Translations under genes and position numbers: made by a program
From: Mytilus edulis
Taxonomy: Eukaryota > Mollusca > Bivalvia > Mytilida > Mytilidae
Reading direction: 5' to 3'
Assembly (NCBI RefSeq): GCF_963676685.1
Contig: NC_092351.1
Location: forward strand, 43,080,733-43,144,732
DNA: 64,000 nucleotides
Shown: positions 1-12,689 of the stretch, in pieces
Numbering within the stretch: position 1 is the stretch's first letter
Layout: every line of letters begins with the position of its first letter
The notes under the pieces: generated by a model
The model's database searches: none
Told to the model about the DNA's origin: nothing
Seen by the model: the letters and a program-made list of their open reading frames with translations, nothing else

Positions 1-420
1 TAATTTGGCATTTGAATTAGAAAAATCATATCATAGGGAACATGTGTACCAAGTTTGAAGTTGATTGGACTTCAACTTCATCAAAAACTACCTTGACCAA
101 AAACTTGAACCTGAAGCGGGACAGACGGACGGACTGACAGACGGACGAACGAACGGACGCACAGACCAGAAAACATAATGCCCCTCTACTATCGTAGGTG
201 GGGCATAAAAAATGAACGAAAAACAAATATACAACACATCAACAAACGACAACCACTGAATTACAGGCTCCTGATTTGTGATAGGCACATGCATACATTA
301 TGTGGCGGGGTTAATAGAAGCGCTTCAATACCATGGAACGGAGAACTGTATCCCTGCCTACATAATTCATGGAACAATAATGGTATATTGTTCCGGATCT
401 AATGATAATTTTGACTCCGC
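1..420. repeat. Interspersed repeat fragments upstream of MIEAP-like gene 1
   Basis: Positions 1-210 hold a repeat with a purine-rich GGACGGAC/GAACGGAC tract (about 118-162) and a short hairpin near 178-208 (GCCCCTCTACTATCG...GTGGGGC). Positions about 230-345 match part of the TIR element at 6476-7095 (the stretch around CAACCACTGAATTACAGGC and GTGGCGGGGTTAA). ORFs across this block are fragmentary and shared with repeats elsewhere, so I do not call a gene. From 421 to 966 I see only AT-rich sequence, presumably the upstream flank of the gene at 967. Confidence 0.6.
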
Positions 421-966
421 AAGAGTATTTTAACACATATATGTAAATAAAACTGGGACTGACAAATAGATGATTAAACAATGGAAATTCATAGCTATTC
501 GAAACAGCTTAATACGAACATTATAAGCATAGTCGTTATACCACCCTTTCTAGAGTTTGTATAGGCAGGGGTAACATTTTTTCTACCTAGGAGCTGTTTC
601 CATTTGTAAACAATTATATGACTGGTCATAGAGGAGCTGGTAAATGCATGAAAAACAGAATATTAAAAGCACTGAATTTTTACTAGCACTAAATTTTTAC
701 ATTGTCTGTACAAAGTAAAAAAACAAAAAAGTTATTATTATAGTTGTAAATTCGCCAAAATTTTCTACATCGGTTCACTCAACAAAAACAATTTGAAAGT
801 TTTTATTCTTTTATTCACTACTAATTCAATTGTTCAAAATCAAACAATAAATTTGTAATAAACAAAAATATATAATCAAATAGTGTATTAAATTGTTTGG
901 AAAGTTATTTTTCTTCACGATATACATAGTTTTTTGTGATTTTTAATATAAGCAGTCATCATAATA

Positions 967-3900
967 ATGAACAGTTACGTGAAAGTAGAATGGCGTTTAA
1001 GACTGAAGAAAATGAGCGATTGTTTGCAATCTTGGTATAAACAATCAGACGCTGCTGTTCGAGAATGGTCACATTTGACAGAAGTTGGATTGCAGCAAGT
1101 CTACCATAAAATTATCTATAATATGATAAAGGAAGTTGTAAGTTATACACAATACTGATACAGGTCTAGTTGAAACCTATATTGTAAAAAAAATATTTTT
1201 TTTAAAAACATAGACGAAAGTTTATAGGCGAGAAAACGTTCTTCAAAGCGCGATATCAGGCTAGTTTTTTTTATACGTGTAGTGAAATAAAATTCTTATT
1301 ACGTGTATTAAGGGGCCAACTGAAGGACGCCTCCGGGTGCGGGAGTTTCTCGCTACATTGAAGACTCATTGGTGGCCTTTGTCTGTTGTCTGCTCTATGG
1401 TCGGGTTGTTGACACATTCCCAATTTCCTTTCTCAATTTTATTAAGTAGAGGCATTTACCGAAAAAGACCTTTGAGGGCTGAGAACATTTGAGAGCTGTA
1501 TTGCACTTTTGTCTTGAATGAAACTGGATATGTTTGTTGTCTATTATAGTATTATTACAATGACAGACATAATGTGAGTTTACAAATTTTCTGCTTGTTA
1601 CATTTTAAGATTTTCTGCAAAATAAATTCTGCCGTTTCACAGTACATCACTAGTCTAATAAAATGTTCGCCTAAAAAGATAATGTTAAATTCACTAACAA
1701 GCAGTAGAACACTGCTATACTTTCAAGAACAGGCGTTGTTTAAAATTACTATAATTTAGTGGCAAATTCTACATGTAGCAAAAAGGATGTGTAAAGGGCT
1801 AATTGGTCAATGTAAATTAAACTTAAAGTTCTCAAACATTGTATTAAATATTTGTATTAACTCATGAGCCTTATAATGCAGATACTACATCCTGTACTAA
1901 TCTGTACACTGTAGGTTGGGCTGTGTGGCGATACACGTTATTGATGTTTTAAACCATACAGCTATATAAATAAATTTGGTGTATTAACTGTCTTCTGATT
2001 GGCTAAAAGAATTGGCTTTATTTTCAATGTTATCAATTTTTATGGAGACACGCCCACTCTAACGTTGTGTATTCATACGCAAACATCTGTGTACGTTGTT
2101 ATTGGTATTAATATATATCTTGTGAGCATTATTTTTGATAGAAATTTATTTATAATGAATGGCAATAATTTATTTTGAATTTATTGAACCATAAAATTAA
2201 TTTTTGACTGTTCACATTTAACATAATCCGCTTCGCGGATTATTCAATGTGAAGAGTCAAAAATTAATTTTATGGTTCAATAAATTCAAAATAAATAAAA
2301 GCCATTCATTAAATATATGTTAAAGGGCATGTGACCAAGTTGGCACAATGCGATAATGCCACTGTACAATATCTGATATAAATAAACCTTTAAAAACAAC
2401 ATTCTAACACACCTTATTACCACGGTTTTAGTATCGACTTAGTCAAGTCGGTACTAATTGGGAGTGAATTGCGAGTGGGCGCGCGGGCGGCTATGAATGT
2501 GGTAGTTGCAGTTAGTAACACTGATCCAAATCATCTGTGCACGATAGTAAAAAAATAAAATTGTTAAAAGCAAACGGTAACACAGACCCGTTTCTGTCTC
2601 CCGTAGTGGTGTGCATAAACATAACACTTGTTAGCGTAAACTATACAAGCTCTTGTAGTTATTATATTGCAGATGCATAAAAAATATATTTGGCATAAAT
2701 ATCCGGCCAATTCATGGGATTCCTTTACCAAAGAAAAAATGAATCTTTTGGGATAGTAAAAAATCGAATGGATTTTCGGAACAGTCTTCTAAGAGACAAG
2801 TTGTTTTCATTTCAAATAATTTCATTATTCACTCAGAAACTTCTTAACCGGATATTAGTTCAATTTTGAAAATGATTACAGACATATAGGGAATTCTTTC
2901 TAACTGTATTCTAGTACACATGTAAGCAGTATATATTTTTAATCTTAATGAAGGAGACTGCTGGATATAGAAAAGCAAAGCTTCAGGAAGTTATAATAGA
3001 AAGACCGATTATAGAACCCCCACATGCTAGATGTAAAGTATCAGAGAAAAAGCTGAGGAGAAATTTAGAGGTAGAAATGGCACATTCTGTAAAACTTCTG
3101 GTAGGTACATGGTGTTTTACAGGTCACTATTAGAAAAAAATATCGTCTGCCAATTTTAATAAGAAAAAATAAGTCAAGTTCAAATGAATTTCATTGAAAT
3201 ATATGTTAACTATTTTCAAATAAAGGCAACAGTAGTATACCGCTGTTCAAACTCATAAATCAATGGACAAAAAACAAAATCGGGGGCAAAAAGAGTTATT
3301 TGGGAATCTATGCCTTTTTGGAATTGATTAAATATTTTTTTTAGAACTATAAGTGTAGTGTACAAGTACGTTATCAATGTGAATTACTATAACACTATCA
3401 AATGACCATACTTATTCTTATTATACTTATTTATTTCCATCATTAAGGAAAATCTAGAGGATGAAATCACTAAGCGACGTCTGATGGAAGATGAAATCTA
3501 TCAGCTTAAGCATGAAGTGAGAGAATTAAAATCCCCAGTAGATTCAGAACAGTAAGTTCATTACATATTCATATAAAGGTTACATTACAAGGTAACACCA
3601 AGGTTCGTGTAGTGAACATTAGATACATTATCCTAACGACTTCACGGAGTTCAAACCAATCAAAGTGTGCGTTCTTTCAACTAGTATGTAAAATATGTAT
3701 TGCAAAACAGGAATAAGGCATGAGACTAAATCATAAGAGAAATACATCAGTATATAAAAATTCAAATAATTATCAAAATTTGCCAACAACACATTTCAAT
3801 AAAACAATACATATATTACTCAGTAATGTATTTACTTTAAGATTTCGTCTATAGTATCATCTGTCATATATTACTCAGTAATGTATTTGCTCTAGTATTT

Positions 3901-6900
3901 CGTCTATAGTATCATCTGTCATATATTACTCAGTAATGTATTTGCTCTAGTATTTCGTCTATAGTATCATCTGTCATATATTACTCAGTAATGTATTTGC
4001 TCTAGTATTTCGTCTATAGTATCATCTGTCATATATTACCCAGTAATGTATTTCCTCTAGTATTTCGTCTATAGTATCATCTGTCATATATTACTCAGTA
4101 ATGTATTTGCTCTAGTATTTCGTCTATAGTATCATCTGTCATATATTACTCAGTAATGTATTTACTCTAGTATTTCGTCTATAGTATCATCTGTCATATA
4201 TTACTCAGTAATGTATTTACTCTAGTATTTCGTCTATAGTATCATCTGTCATATATTACCCAGTAATGTATTTACTCTAGTATTTCGTCTATAGTATCAT
4301 CTGTCATATATTACTCAGTAATGTATTTACTCTAGTATTTCGTCTATAGTATCATCTGTCATATATTAATCAGTAATGTATTTACTCTAGTATTTCTTCT
4401 ATAGTATCATCTGTCATATATTAATCAGTAATGTATTTACTAGTATCATCTGTCATATATTACCATCATCTTCTTCATGCCTGTATATCATCAAAGTGAA
4501 TCATAATGACCGACATGATAGTGACCTTTGTCTTTAAAAGTCCAGATACTTGAAAATAAAAGAGAGGTTATGGATACAAAGGTACATTCAAACTCGTAGC
4601 TTAAAATTAAACTGACAACGCAATGGCTAAAAGAAAAAACACAAACAGACAAAACAACAATACACGAACATAACATATTAAACCAAAGACTGAGCAACAC
4701 GTACCCCGCCAAACATATATGCTCCGGAAGGGTAGGCAGATCCTGCTGAACACATATAGTACAGACCCTTTGATAAAGCTAACGCGGTAGATGATATTAT
4801 GAATCTAATGTTCTGGTACAAAATATATTATATAAACATAAGGACATTTGTTGCCTTTTATTTTATCACATTTACCTCTGACCAAAAGGTTTTAATAATC
4901 ATGAACTTTAAATTAAATAAATTTGTTTGACCTTAATAGACATTCTAAGTACTATTTATTATGCTACAGATTATACACAGTGCTCTGTCACCTTTATACC
5001 GTACTTGAATGTGATCTTATATCATTTGACTTAAGCAAAAAAATATCAATTTTTATAAAATTTGCATGCTTAGTCCAATTGGAAATATATCTGCATTCAG
5101 GACAAGAACCATGACACTGTAACATGTGTTGTAAACTCTTTAAATGATACAACTACAGCTGATATGATTGTTTTATTTTTTCATTGCAGAAGTTCGCCAC
5201 GTAGTTTCCGATCCATACAATTACAACTATCCCCAAGAAGTACAGAAAATGAAACACCAAGACAGACCCGCAACAGTAGTTTTACCAATTTAAATAATCT
5301 GTCTGATAGACAAGACTGTCGAGTCTTCCGTTCAATGATGTCCCCATTTAGTGACAGTCAACTGATTCAAATTTCTCCAAGAGGGTAATATTTAATAGTC
5401 TTAGAGGTCTTTTGCTATTTCTATTGACTACGGAATATGTATCGTCGTATATACTCGTCTTATAAAATCTTCAGTAGTAATAGGAATTAATTTGCAACAG
5501 AGTAAAGTTTAAGTTCAATAGAGAACTAAAATATGGAAATTTGTCACGGTTTTCAGTCACAAAATTTGTATGCACTCGGGGTAGTTTAAAACATGCCACA
5601 TGCTTGGTTGATTTGGCTTTCATTCAAATCTGAATAGAGATCATAAGATTTTTATATGTATACGTCTGTAAGCAAAAAAACAAATGATGGTATTACAAAA
5701 TCCGTCTGTGTGTCAATCCATGTATGTCCTTTGACAATTAAAGTTACTTTGAGGAATATAATTGCGTCTCAGGTTGGATAATTCAAAGTTGTTTGACAAA
5801 TCGTGTTATATACTTACATTTTTGTATTTCTCTTTTTAGCTCACCTGGCCCGAAGGGCCAAGTGAGCTTTTCCCATCACTTTGCGTCCGGCGTCCGTCGT
5901 CGTCGTCGTCCGTCGTCGTCGTCGTCCGTCGTCCGTCGTCCGTCGTCGTTAACTTTTACAAAAATCTTCTCCTCTGAAACTACTGGGCCAAATTAAACTA
6001 AACGTGGCCACAATCATCATTGGGGTATCTAGTTTTCATTTTTATTATCATATAATTGTTGTTGCAGTGTGATATGTATGCGACTTCAAATGATCTTTAA
6101 ATGATTAGTATAAATTTATTATTATATCTTTATGTTTATCACCGCTCTGTTTGCGCATGGATCAATTTGGTCGCAAAAAAGGATGAAATGTTATAACATC
6201 TTAGAATTCCCTGTTGATACTAACACCTTTTCTTTTTTTTTTCTTTTTTTATTAAAGTTTCTGGGTTTGTGAGACTGATTATCGAAATATGAAATGAAGT
6301 AACGCCGTATCATGTGACCGTATAGCTGCATCTTTGTGTTGTTGTATCTTTCAATATCTATGTTTGTAAATAGAAATCAAATGATATATAATTTCCATGC
6401 GATGATTTGGATTCATTGTTCTAATTTAAAAAGAAAAACAAATATGGGCATATATTGCGCTAACATATAAAAAAAGAAGATGTGGTATGATTGCCAATGA
6501 GACAACTATCCACAAAAGACCAAAATCACACAGACATTCACAACTATAGTCACCGTACGGCCTACAACTATGAGCAAAGCCCATACCGCAAAGTCAGCTA
6601 TAAAAGGCCCCGATGAGACAATGTAAAACAATTCAAACGAGAAAACTAACGGCCTTATTTACGTAATTTTTTTTTAACGAAAATCAAATATGTAACACAT
6701 AAACAAACGACAACCACTGAATTACAGGCTCCTGACTTGGGACAGGCACATACATAAATAATGTGGCGGGGTTAAACATGTTAGCGGGATCCCAACCCTC
6801 CCCCTAACCTGGGACAGTGGTATAATAGTACAACATAAGAACGAACTATAAAAATCAGTTGAAAAAGGCTTAACTCATCAGATGGACAAACATACAAGTG

Positions 6901-9900
6901 GACGTGGCCCGTTACTTATACATCCCGACACAAAAAGACACAATGAACAGATCTGAGAGTACTCGCAGTTATCTGTAGCAAGTTCAAAGCCATTAACAAC
7001 TAATAAAAAAATCATGCATCTAAGACTAAACTATCAATCCGTACACATTATTTGTATGGAGAGTTGTCTCATTGGCACTCACACCACATCTTCCTATATC
7101 TACATTCAACATCCAATGGATTTAGTGTAAAGACGTCATAAACAGCCAGAGAAAAACATGATTTTGTGCAATGCCAAGTTACAGGTATCGACAGATTGTA
7201 GATCCATGAATATGTATATGCATATAACATACTAGTAATATTTAGTTAGCTTTTAATTTACTGATAACAAAATCAATATTTATATCAATAAAAACAATAT
7301 AAAATGATCTTATTACAGTGTTGAAAAGGTAACCTTTTAGAATAAGTTTATTTAAATGAGCGACAAGTTTACATGGATCATTTCTAAATTTCCGGGCACG
7401 GTTAACAACATTTCAAAAACTTCAAAACCAAATCTTTATATGTAAGGAAAAATTTAGTAAAGGTTTTAAGTAATTTATGGTAACGATATCCCTGGTTTAA
7501 TAATTTACCAGTAATACATAGGTTGCGTTCGTTAAAATCAAAAACGTCACAACAGACACGGGCATAGCGAACAAGTTGTGAAATATAAACACCGTAAGAT
7601 GATGCCAAAGGAACATCACCATCTAAAAATGGAAAATTTACAATAGGGAACGAAAAATCGTCTCTTTTGTCGTAAATTTTAGTGTGGAGTTTCCCGTTTA
7701 AAACCGAAATATCTAAATCCAGGAAAGGACAGTTATTACCAAATAAATTTGATTTATTTAAAGTAAGTTCCTTAGGGTAGATTTCAGCAGTATATTGAGA
7801 AAATTCTTGATTATTTAACGAAAAAATATCATCAAGATAACGGTTAGGGTTGTTGAATTTATCAATTAAATGCAATTTCGACGGGTCTTTACTGAGTTTA
7901 GTCACAAACTGTGATTCGTAACAGTACAAAAACAAGTCTGCTATTAAAGGGGCACAATTAGTGCCCATGGGAATACTTTCAACCTGTCGTTAAACTTTGT
8001 TGCCGAAACGTACATAATTTATTATCAAGGAGAAAATTAACAGATTCAATCATCTCATCACACCTCCAGTAAGTATATCTAGCATATTTACCTTTCTCAT
8101 TAGAGAAGAAGGCTTTAAATGAGTTGCAGCAAATATATCTACATTCAGCTTTACCAAACGACCATTTAATTATTTAGGAACACTTTGTTTAATAAGATAG
8201 TACTTAAGTTAATTAATCAACCATAAAATTATTCTATTTATTAACTAATACTTATAATAACTATTTTTTTAATCCTGTGCGCTCTTAAGAAGAAAAGAAG
8301 AAGTAAGAAAACAGCTTCATATTGCGTTGTCACCGGAAGTAAAGGACAACATGTTTGATCCTAAGCCGACTGCAATAGCAAAAGATTTTAAAGCACTGTT
8401 TGATAATGAATGGACAAAGCTATACGCAGACATGAGAAGATACTACTCCGAGCAATATGTTGTTGATTTGCTATTATCATGGCTTAAGGTATCTTATTTA
8501 TGTTATTTTATGCATTTATTGTTTACATTTAACGCAAAGTGTATATTGTCTCTGGTAGGTTTCAATCTCTTAATGCACATATTCAAAATGCAAAAATGTT
8601 TTAAATTCTTTGAGAAAATAAGACCAGTTTTATCAAACCATTAAAATTAACTTTGATAATATTGATCTCTACAAACAAGTTACTCAGAAGAGAGCCATGG
8701 TGTAGTGGTTATCTCATGGGACGACAAACACAAAGGTTTCTGGTTCGCACTAGCACCCACTAAGTGGAAAGAGATTAATATAAGTTGTGATAACTTGTTT
8801 CCCAATCCTCTATAAATAAATATGTTTAAACTAACATATTACTTCTTCCTTGGAATAATCGTATTTTCATTTATGAATATAGGATTGTTATTTGACCTGT
8901 ATTGCAATAACAGAAGAACAAAGAGAGAGCATACGAGAAGATGCCATGAAGTGTTTTGGAAGATACACAAATGTTTGTTTTTTATATTCAAATTCATTTT
9001 CTTATTTTTAAAAATAATTCGATAAGAATACTTAGAAATCACACTATAATCTACAAACATTAATGACATTTACGATACCAATGGTATTGCGCTCGATGCA
9101 CATTTAGACAATCAATTTGTCTTCAGTCATAGATATAAGCATCTAAAATTTAAAAAAAAGCCGAAACATAAACCACCATTCCAAGGCTGATAAAACCAAA
9201 AAGGATCATAAGTTTAACCAAACACAGATAAGTAATCGGAGTTATGTATAAGGATGAGTTCCCAAGCAGAGGTTTCGACCCAGTAGTAGTTATGTCATTC
9301 ACGGTACAAACTACACTGCACATGATGCACACTTGAGTTAACAACTACTGTTGATCATTCATCACTAATCTTATAATTCAATGGCATATAAAAGATGTAA
9401 CATTGCGTCTGGAAACGGACAAAGAAGAAATAAGTCCTATGTACGAAAACAGACAAATGTATGACACATCTAATGAATAAATCGTTAACACTGCAAACTT
9501 TAAACACATTTACAATGTAGTAGTTTTTGAGTTGTGTACGTGTAGTTTGACATCGCCACGAAAGGCAAATAAGGGACATCATTTTAGAAAAGTTCCATCT
9601 GGTGATGACTATGATTACTGGAATTAATATATCAGTTTTAGCACTTATGATTTAGTGTAACTTCGTCATCAAATATTTCAAATGATGATTTATGTTTCTA
9701 GGCATCACTTTCGTTAACGTTACCGAATTCTTGTACCAATAACATCAAGGAATTCCAAGGAAGAATAGCATCAGAGGCAATACCGTTCATTATGAAGGTA
9801 ATGTCTTCTTTTAATATTGATCTGCATGTTAAATTTCACAACTCTCTTCTGTCTTTTGAGTTCGATATTTTTGATATTTTACTTTTTAGCTCACCTGGTC

Positions 9901-12652
9901 ATAAAGGGTCAAGTGGATTTTCTATCACTTGTATAACTGGTCTTTCTTCTGTGTGTTTAAAGATTTATTCATTATTTCGGATCTATGTATCCGGGATATA
10001 ATCCATCTTATCGACCGTTAATATAGGGATATGCCGGAACTTAAGCTACAGTAAAGTTTCTCCCTAAGCTTACTGTAAGAACTGTATGCATGCATGTATA
10101 ACGAAGTCTGCTTAATGTTCACATATTTAATCGTGTAATAGTACATGTATACATAATATTAGTGAAGGTTCACAGTTTTACATTCCAATATAAAACGTTA
10201 CTTAATTCCAACTCTATAAAACATGTTAATTCATTATTATCTATAATGCAACTGACCAATACATAAAGTTTTTCACAAAATCGAGCTATAAACATCTGTT
10301 CTTTATTTAGATTAAACATTGTTTTATGGTCTTTATATTTTAATAAACTAATAAATGTTATTGCAATTTCTACTGTGCAACTCATGTACCGTATAAAGTG
10401 TCACATTAAGCAAGATGAAAGATCATTAAACTGATTAAGAACTTACCATCAACTCTTTTATGTAATTGACCACGTCACACTTGGCTACCGTCGTCGTCGT
10501 TCGTTTCACCACTGAAACTACTTAGCCAAATTAAACCAAAAATTGGCCACAATCATCCTTATGGTATCTTGTTTAAAACATGTATCCGATGGCTCCGCCC
10601 ATTAACAAAAATTTTCAGAGGCATCAGACAATCTGTTAATGGGTGGCTGCCTCAGAATTGGAAATTTTAAGGAAATTTTGCAGTTTTTTGGGTTATTATC
10701 TTGAATATTATAACAAATGTAGATAACCTGTAAACAGAAAAATTGTTCAGCAAAGTGAGATCAACAAATAATTCAACATGACCAACATAGTCAATTGACC
10801 CTTTAGAAGTTATTGCCCACATATTCAAAGGAGTAGGTCCAGTAAGACCCCTTTTTAGCCCCAAAATATAGAAGTTTTACAAAATTGTTAAAATGTAAAC
10901 TTTTAGTTATTCATTGGAAATTAGAATGCTTCTGCTACATAAATATGGGCTGTTTTTTTTACAGTACATTGCATACATATCGGGTACTAGCATCATTAAG
11001 TCATGCTAAATTACTAAAATCTTCACAATTTTAGCATCTAGTTAAATTTTAGACGGTTTCCGTCTTAAATGAAAGTGGCCGCATTTGTGTTCATTCTTAA
11101 TATTGCAATGTAAGTTGAATTTGATAATAATACATAACATATATAAAAGTTGAGGATGAACACGGATGCGGCCACTTTCATTTTTGACAACAAACATCTG
11201 AAAAGTGACATTTTTTGGCATATTTGATAGATTTTTCTATTTAAGCTTGAATCGGAGTGTTTTTAATGACTAAATCAGTAAAAGTCTTTCACATCAACGA
11301 ATTGAATCAACTGAAATAGACACTTAAGTGTTTAAAAAGTGTCAAAAACCTTTCGTCAGATAAACCTGAAATTTGATGCCAAAATCGGCCCTTACCGGAC
11401 CTACTCCTTTGAAGAATGTTTTGTAAATTTCTGTAATCATGGACAAACATCTTCTTCTTTGAAACTACTGAGACAAATTTTACCAAACTTGGCTTAAATC
11501 ATCATTAAGGTATTGAGTTAAAAAAAAATGTGTCAGATGAACCTGCCTATCAACTAACATGGCTGACATGGCGACAAATATAAAATAGGGGTAACATGTT
11601 TTATCTTTTATTCTATGAACCTTTAAAAACAGAAAAAATCTGAAAGAAACACATATGTTCAGAATAATGAGCTCTACCAAATGTTCATATATGTCAAAAC
11701 TGTTAGAAAAATTCTTGTAGGAGTTATGGCCCATAAATGACACAATTTTGTTGTTTTTTCTTAACTTTTTGTCTATTGTCATGAAAACTATGATGTTTAG
11801 AGAGAAACATGTTTTTTTTTTCTTCTGTTTTGCCTCATATGATTTAAATAATAATAGAAAAATAAACACTTTAAATCACAAAAAATTATCAGCAAGGCAA
11901 TATCTATTAATAAGTCAAAGCAACTAAACAGGCTTATAGATCAGTAATACAAGATCGACAAAATAGAGATTTTTGGCTTGATGTCTTTTCTCCTCTTCAA
12001 TGTTGGAGAGTGTGCTTAATGCTTGATATGCCCATAGACCAAGGTGAGCGACACAGGCTCTTTAGTGCATCTAGTTATTATAATAAATAAATATGTTTAT
12101 AAAATAAAAAGATCTGGTTTTATTGACGATGGGACAACTAGCCACCAGAGACAAAATGATGTAGATTTGAGCAACTCTTGTAACCATAAGGCTTTCAACA
12201 ACGAACAGAAACCATACTGTATATAGTTTATAGCTATAATTGCATTTAGCATCAGTGGTAATAGTTTTTATCTGACTATCTGTTGACATTGATCTATTTT
12301 AATGAACATTGGAAATTATCTCCTTTTCGACATATACTCTAAGATTACTGCATTGATATAATAGTATCTTTATTGTTTGTAGGTTTGTGTCAGACGATTG
12401 TTGAGTGGTGAAAAAAATGCTGAGTATCCATTACTTTACATCAAGAAGTGCGCTGAACTTTGTTGGTTAATGTGTACACAAAGTCCGCCGATGGTTCTGA
12501 ATATGGAAGTTTCTCACGGCGAGCTTATAAACAGAAAACTATTCACATCTTTAGTTCCCAGAGGAGAGATGGTTGATTATCTGGCATGGCCAGCTGTTAT
12601 GCGGTATGCAAGAGGAAATATGCTCCAACGTGGTGTAGTAAAAACTGTGTAA
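967..12652 (+). CDS. MIEAP (SPATA18)-like protein, copy 1, 8 exons
   Basis: Exons: 967-1137, 2954-3100, 3448-3551, 5190-5384, 8290-8488, 8883-8972, 9702-9797, 12383-12652 (TAA). All joints are GT-AG and phases agree, giving 423 residues. Exons 1-3 (residues 1-140) are charged and helix-prone, consistent with coiled coil. Exon 4 is Ser/Arg-rich linker. From about residue 205 the protein resembles the C-terminal domain of mitochondria-eating protein: a NEWTKLYADM segment, then LLLSWLK, then the last exon with CAELCWLMCTQSPP, YLAWPAV and GVVKTV. In vertebrates MIEAP/SPATA18 takes part in mitochondrial quality control; bivalves carry many proteins with this domain (recalled, not searched). The start ATG begins an exon that aligns with the start of the paralogue at 33824. 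Its function here is inferred from family only. The exon model is strong because the second gene repeats the same eight-exon plan and phases. Confidence 0.75.
1306..1445 (+). repeat. Interspersed repeat in intron 1 (copy A)
   Basis: The stretch with GGGTGCGGGAGTTTCTCGCT and TCTATGGTCGGGTTGTTG recurs at 24775-24945 in the same orientation. Two copies in unrelated introns mark it as a mobile or dispersed repeat. No coding capacity is seen. Confidence 0.75.
2153..2311. repeat. Near-perfect 159 bp foldback (palindromic MITE-like)
   Basis: Arms of about 77 bp run from TAATGAATGGC inward to the centre CCGCTTCGCGG near 2230-2240 and back out to GCCATTCATTA at 2301-2311. Arms differ by only a few substitutions or small indels. 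It lies in intron 1 of MIEAP-like gene 1. A palindrome this complete resembles a foldback MITE; no second copy is seen in the window and no clear target-site duplication could be fixed. Confidence 0.8.
3811..4470. repeat. 55 bp minisatellite, about 12 copies
   Basis: A 55 bp unit starting ATATATTACTCAGTAATG repeats head to tail from 3811, with the last copy shortened. Units differ by single substitutions. Each unit holds the 13 bp palindrome ATTACTCAGTAAT. It lies in intron 3 of MIEAP-like gene 1, 260 bp past the exon 3 donor. Confidence 0.95.
4530..4745 (-). mobile_element. 3' end fragment of RT element
   Basis: On the minus strand this matches the 3' non-coding end of the reverse-transcriptase element best seen at 29148-29838: the GCCATTGCGTTGTCAGTTT region, the run toward TTTGAATGTACC, and the CTACCCTTCCGGAGC portion. 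No coding part remains. It sits in intron 3 of MIEAP-like gene 1. Confidence 0.7.
5835..6060 (+). repeat. AGCTCACCTGG hairpin repeat with CGT tract (5' fragment)
   Basis: It begins with a strong hairpin, AGCTCACCTGGCCC-GAA-GGGCCAAGTGAGCT, at about 5839-5869, followed by a GTC/CGTCGT-rich tract to about 5945. Then comes the conserved block containing TTCTCCTCTGAAACTACTGG and GGCCACAATCATCATTGGGG. The same order is seen at 25768-26953, so this is a truncated copy. It lies in intron 4 of MIEAP-like gene 1. Confidence 0.85.
6476..7095. mobile_element. Non-autonomous DNA transposon with ~32 bp TIRs
   Basis: The left end has GAAGATGTGGTATGATTGCC and runs through AATGAGACAACTATCCA. The right end carries the reverse complement with four or so changes (TGGAGAGTTGTCTCATTGGC onward to ACCACATCTTC). 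The interior holds no intact ORF. Partial copies of the same family are seen near 22000-22360, 43600-43710, 53040-53227 and 53440-53770. Confidence 0.8.
7402..8165 (-). pseudogene. Reverse transcriptase fragment, broken at 5' end
   Basis: The open part (7402-7968) encodes 188 residues with an RT core: MGTNCAPLIADLF is the substrate/primer-grip side and RYLDDIFSLNN is the catalytic Y-x-D-D box, followed by KRDDFSFPIVNFPFL and YGVYISQLVRYAR. Upstream, to about 8165, homologous sequence continues but is broken by an in-frame TAA just before the SIPMGTN segment and by at least one frameshift. I cannot assign the retroelement class; a Penelope-like or related non-LTR lineage is possible. It lies antisense in intron 4 of MIEAP-like gene 1. 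Confidence 0.85.
8689..8822 (+). mobile_element. tRNA-derived SINE, internally deleted copy
   Basis: The head GAGCCATGGTGTAGTGGTTA resembles a polymerase III A box, and GGTTTCTGGTTCGCAC a weak B box. It jumps directly to the tail GTGGAAAGAGATTAATATAA found at the 3' end of the fuller copies at 14711-15050 and 56515-56850. About 200 bp of body is missing. It lies in intron 5 of MIEAP-like gene 1. Confidence 0.8.
9885..9935 (+). repeat. Decayed AGCTCACCTGG hairpin
   Basis: TTTTTAGCTCACCTGGTC followed by ATAAAGGGTCAAGTGGATTT is a degraded form of the hairpin at 5839 and 25772. No CGT tract or downstream block follows. It is in intron 7 of MIEAP-like gene 1. Confidence 0.6.
10480..11880 (+). repeat. 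Diverged copy of the ~490 bp repeat, split by a TIR element
   Basis: 10480-10823 and 11414-11880 resemble consecutive parts of the repeat array at 25768-26953: the CGTCGTCGT tract, GAAACTACTTAGCCAAATT, TTGAATATTATAACAAATG, GTTCAGCAAAGTGAGAT and GTTATTGCCC. The two parts are separated by the element at 10824-11413. ORFs across it are in the repeat itself and are not genes. Confidence 0.7.
10824..11413. mobile_element. TIR element (590 bp) with an inner inverted repeat
   Basis: The left end TTCAAAGGAGTAGGTCCAGT is mirrored by ACCGGACCTACTCCTTTGAA at the right end. The element interrupts the repeat copy around it. Inside, about 11069-11184 carries a second inverted repeat: ATGAAAGTGGCCGCAT at one side and ATGCGGCCACTTTCAT at the other. 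No ORF suggests a transposase, so it is non-autonomous. It is in intron 7 of MIEAP-like gene 1. Confidence 0.8.
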
Positions 12653-12689
12653 ATCAATAGAATTAAACATATATATATCAATATTCGTG

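Noticed and set aside
3811-4470. Regular 55 bp repeats resembling a CRISPR array
   Set aside because: Units are contiguous without unique spacers, and the setting is a eukaryotic intron.
5877-5948. CGTCGT tract as a coding Arg repeat
   Set aside because: It belongs to the hairpin repeat family and is a simple repeat also seen in other copies.
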